64,000 nt of DNA from Hydrogenophaga sp. BPS33 (GTDB taxonomy: Bacteria > Pseudomonadota > Gammaproteobacteria > Burkholderiales > Burkholderiaceae_C): positions 186,001 to 250,000 of the forward strand of contig NZ_CP044549.1 in assembly GCF_009859475.1 (NCBI RefSeq). The letters are read 5' to 3'. Shown here piece after piece: positions 61,746-64,000 of the stretch (the stretch's first letter is position 1; each line of letters starts with the position of its first letter). Under the pieces are notes generated by a model. The model made no database searches and had not been told where the DNA came from. It saw only the letters and a program-made list of their open reading frames with translations. The position numbers were made by a program, and so were the translations under genes.

Positions 61746-62516
61746 ATGGCCAAAATCTTTTGTGTCGCCAACCAGAAAGGCGGCGTTGGCAAGACCACCA
61801 CCACGGTCAACCTCGCCGCGGGCCTGGCCAAAGTGGGGCAGCGGGTGCTGATGGTGGATCTCGATCCGCAGGGCAATGCCACCATGGGCTCTGCCGTGGA
61901 CAAGCGGAAGATGGAGCTGTCGGTCTATGACGTGCTGCTGGAGTCCGCCTCGATCGCCGAAGCGGCGGTGTTTTCCGAGAAGTGCGGCTACCACGTGCTC
62001 GGTGCCAACCGCGAACTGGCGGGGGCGGAGGTGGAGTTGGTGGAGGTGGAGCGGCGTGAAAAACGCCTGAAGACCGCGCTGGCCGAGGTGGCCGACCACT
62101 ACGACTTCGTGCTGATCGACTGTCCACCGTCCTTGAGCATGCTGACCCTCAACGGCCTGTGCGCCGCGCACGGCGTGGTCGTGCCCATGCAGTGCGAGTA
62201 CTTTGCGCTGGAAGGGCTGACCGACCTGGTCAACACCATCAAGCAGGTGCACGCCAACCTCAACAAGGATCTGGCCATCATCGGCCTGTTGCGCGTCATG
62301 TTCGATCCGCGCATCACCCTGCAGCAGCAAGTGAGCGACCAGCTCAAGGCCCACTTCGGCGACAAGGTGTTCAACACCGTGATTCCGCGCAACGTGCGCC
62401 TGGCCGAAGCCCCCAGCTATGGCCTGCCCGGTGTGGTGTTCGACCCATCGGCCCGGGGCAGCCAGGCCTTCGTGGCCTTCGCCGAGGAAATGGTCGAACG
62501 CATCCAGAAGATGTAG
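61746..62516 (+). CDS. parA: Chromosome-partitioning ATPase ParA (Soj)
   Basis: A 256-residue deviant-Walker ATPase. The P-loop KGGVGKTTTTVNLAAGLA lies at about residues 11-28, and VDLDPQGNATMGSAVDKRK, DCPPSLSMLTLNGLCAAHGVVVPMQCEYFALEGL and the C-terminal SRGSQAFVAFAEEMVERIQ region follow. It segregates the chromosome with ParB bound at parS. A hydrolase gene intervenes before parB. Confidence 0.96.
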   Translation: MAKIFCVANQKGGVGKTTTTVNLAAGLAKVGQRVLMVDLDPQGNATMGSAVDKRKMELSVYDVLLESASIAEAAVFSEKCGYHVLGANRELAGAEVELVEVERREKRLKTALAEVADHYDFVLIDCPPSLSMLTLNGLCAAHGVVVPMQCEYFALEGLTDLVNTIKQVHANLNKDLAIIGLLRVMFDPRITLQQQVSDQLKAHFGDKVFNTVIPRNVRLAEAPSYGLPGVVFDPSARGSQAFVAFAEEMVERIQKM

Positions 62517-62519
62517 GGC

Positions 62520-63068
62520 GTGTTTCACGTGAAACCTGAAAACGTCCTCATCCTGCCCGGGTGGCAGAACAGCGGCCCCGAACACTGGCAGAGCCGCTGG
62601 GAAGCCACTCACGGTTACCGCCGCGTGGACCAGCACGACTGGATGAGCCCCAAGCGCGGCGACTGGATTGCGCGTCTCGAAGACGTGCTGCTCGGCTGCG
62701 ACGGGCCTGCGGTGCTCGTGGCGCACAGCCTGGGCTGCCTGCTCACGGCCGCTTGGGCTTCTCATTCGCAGAACACCGCCCGCGTGAAGGCCGCCCTGTT
62801 GGTGGCACCGGGAGACGCGGAGCGCGAAGAGCTGCAACCCCTGCTGCCGAGTTGGTCCCCCATCCCCCTCGGGCGCCTGCCGTTTCCCAGCGTCCTCATG
62901 GGCAGCCGCAACGATCCGTACTGCAGCTTCGAGCGCGCACAGACGTTCGCCACCGCCTGGGGTTCGCGCTTCGTGGACCTGGGCGATGCCGGCCACATCA
63001 ACGCCGAGACCGGCCTGGGCGACTGGCCGGCCGGCCACGCGGTGCTGGCCGGGCTCTTTCATCTCTGA
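62520..63068 (+). CDS. RBBP9/YdeN-type alpha/beta hydrolase
   Basis: A 182-residue serine hydrolase of the RBBP9/YdeN family. It starts MFHVKPENVLILPGWQNSGPEHWQSRWE, and the nucleophile elbow is VAHSLGC. The acidic and histidine parts of the triad are in MGSRNDPYCS and DAGHINAETGLGDW. The GTG start (62520) is inside a parS site, whose bases become codons for FHVK. It lies 3 bases after parA and 27 before parB, and is unusual in splitting parAB. The substrate is unknown. Confidence 0.8.
   Translation: MFHVKPENVLILPGWQNSGPEHWQSRWEATHGYRRVDQHDWMSPKRGDWIARLEDVLLGCDGPAVLVAHSLGCLLTAAWASHSQNTARVKAALLVAPGDAEREELQPLLPSWSPIPLGRLPFPSVLMGSRNDPYCSFERAQTFATAWGSRFVDLGDAGHINAETGLGDWPAGHAVLAGLFHL
62521..62536. 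other. parS-like site 4 (over the start codon of the hydrolase gene)
   Basis: TGTTTCACGTGAAACC matches 15 of 16 parS consensus bases with a perfect core. The preceding G at 62520 and the first TG of the site make the GTG start codon of the hydrolase gene. Confidence 0.9.
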
Positions 63069-63095
63069 TCCGAATTTTTGAAAGCAACACGACCC

Positions 63096-64000
63096 ATGGT
63101 CACCAAAAAACCCAAGGGCCTCGGCCGCGGACTCGAAGCCCTGCTGGGCCCCAAGGTGGAAGAAGCCGCCGCCACGCCCGGCGCGGTGGAAGGCGCGCCA
63201 AGCACGCTGGCCGTGAGCGAACTGGTCGCCGGCATGTACCAGCCGCGCACGCGCATGGACGAGGGCGCTCTGTACGAATTGGCCGAGTCCATCAAGGCCC
63301 AGGGTGTGATGCAGCCGATTCTGGTGCGCAAGCTCATCGACGGCGAAAACGCGGGCAAGTACGAAATCATCGCCGGCGAGCGCCGCTTCCGCGCTTCGAA
63401 GCTGGCCGGCCTGGACTCGGTGCCGGTGCTCGTGCGCGATGTGCCCAACGAGTCCGCCGCCGCCATGGCCTTGATCGAGAACATCCAGCGCGAGGATCTC
63501 AATCCCCTGGAAGAGGCGCACGGCCTGCAACGTTTGGTAAAAGAGTTTGGGCTCACTCACGAACAGGCCGCGCAGGCCGTGGGCCGCTCGCGCAGCGCCG
63601 CCAGCAACCTGCTGCGCCTGCTGCAGTTGGCCGAGCCGGTGCAGACCATGTTGATGGCCGGCGACCTTGATATGGGCCACGCCCGTGCCTTGCTCGCGCT
63701 GGACAAGGCCAGCCAGATCACGGCCGGCAACCAGATCTCGGCCAAGAAGATGTCGGTGCGAGAAGCCGAGAGCCTGGTGAAGAAGCTGGGTGCCGAATTC
63801 GCGCTGGCACCGCAAAAGCTCAAGAAGGAAAAGTCGCGCGACACCCGCCGCGTGGAAGAGGAGCTGGCCGATTTGCTGATGGCCGAGGTCGAGGTGCGGG
63901 TGAAGAAGCGCGTGAAGCGCCACGGCCGTGTGGAAGAGATGGGCGAGTTGGCGATCCAGTTCGGCTCGCTGGATGAACTCAACGGGCTGATCGACAAGTT
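63096..64000 (+). CDS. parB: Chromosome-partitioning protein ParB (3' end off the right edge)
   Basis: A ParB/Spo0J/Noc homologue with about 301 codons visible and no stop before the edge, so only a few residues are missing. KGLGRGLEALLG at the N-terminus, the CTPase/ParB box with YQPRTRMDEGALYELAESIKAQGVMQPILVR and GERRFRASKLAGL, the NIQREDLNPLEEA region and the DNA-binding helix-turn-helix (GLTHEQAAQAVGRSRSAASNLLRLLQL) are complete. It binds the four nearby parS-like sites, spreads and recruits SMC/ParA. Confidence 0.96.
   Translation, partial: MVTKKPKGLGRGLEALLGPKVEEAAATPGAVEGAPSTLAVSELVAGMYQPRTRMDEGALYELAESIKAQGVMQPILVRKLIDGENAGKYEIIAGERRFRASKLAGLDSVPVLVRDVPNESAAAMALIENIQREDLNPLEEAHGLQRLVKEFGLTHEQAAQAVGRSRSAASNLLRLLQLAEPVQTMLMAGDLDMGHARALLALDKASQITAGNQISAKKMSVREAESLVKKLGAEFALAPQKLKKEKSRDTRRVEEELADLLMAEVEVRVKKRVKRHGRVEEMGELAIQFGSLDELNGLIDK

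Noticed and set aside
61104..63923. 939-codon minus-strand open frame
   Set aside because: Antisense to lysE, parA, the hydrolase and parB; compositionally a shadow.

Overview
High-GC bacterial chromosome, almost certainly a betaproteobacterium of the order Burkholderiales and most like Comamonadaceae (a Hydrogenophaga/Variovorax-type genome). The evidence is a Bug/TctC-type binding protein, a DUF4148 protein, a stand-alone infA copy outside a ribosomal operon, the mnmG-rsmG-parA-parB order with parS sites, and GC-rich intergenic repeats. I see no tRNA, rRNA, insertion sequence, prophage or CRISPR array. About 95% of the window is tightly packed, mostly operonic protein coding sequence. The taxonomy is inferred from gene content alone.

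Layout. (1) 1-8834: C-P lyase (phosphonate) island. A minus-strand operon phnGHIJ-phnO-like-phnKLM is followed, after its own operator, by phnC (cut by the window edge). Divergent on the plus strand are phnF, a DUF1045 2H-phosphoesterase gene and phnN. The 14-bp element AGATGTCTAKACAA occurs in front of both phnG and phnC and is the likely PhnF operator. (2) 9042-14405: two binding proteins, an IclR regulator, a class III CoA-transferase, a 3-mercaptopropionate-dioxygenase-like cupin and an atypical crotonase. Shared GTTCC-N7-AGAAC dyads lie in front of both operons. I read this as a probable organosulfur (thiol/sulfinate) catabolic locus. (3) 14485-18787: a small CxxC protein, a TetR regulator with strong palindromic operators, an SDR, a MATE pump, a PaaI-type thioesterase and a secreted DUF4148 protein. 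(4) 18927-25175: an exonuclease, an outer-membrane protein, aroG, a patatin, infA with a 76-residue partner gene, a candidate small RNA, and minCDE. (5) 25334-25386: an AT-rich inverted repeat with DnaA-box-like sequences upstream of minC. (6) 25584-29637: copper homeostasis (His-rich Spy-like protein, CueR, CopZ, CopA) with two divergent 19-bp-spacer CueR promoters. (7) 29884-33785: a hemerythrin, a lone class III aminotransferase, an MFS transporter and a GST. (8) 34006-50385: polyamine uptake and gamma-glutamyl-putrescine catabolism: speB, puuB, a MocR regulator, puuD, puuA, spuC, potFGHI, puuC, gabT and a second glutamine-synthetase homologue. (9) 50418-53482: a kinase-like protein, a DUF4256 protein, and a hipBA toxin-antitoxin pair with a 17-bp inverted-repeat operator. 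(10) 53545-57934: a YkgJ-type protein, then mprF and acvB (lipid aminoacylation and its reversal). (11) 58359-64000: mnmG, rsmG, a LysE exporter, parA, an RBBP9-like hydrolase and parB (cut by the window edge), with four parS-like sites all inside coding sequence.

How the parts work together. The phn block captures and cleaves phosphonates for phosphorus. The pot/puu/spu/gab block imports putrescine or spermidine and converts it through gamma-glutamyl intermediates or direct transamination to GABA and succinate semialdehyde; speB could supply putrescine from agmatine. A MocR regulator with three direct repeats sits at the divergent puuD promoter. The cop block detoxifies copper. A GC-rich dispersed repeat carries the stop codon and last codons of three unrelated genes, copA, puuC and acvB, in the same reading frame.
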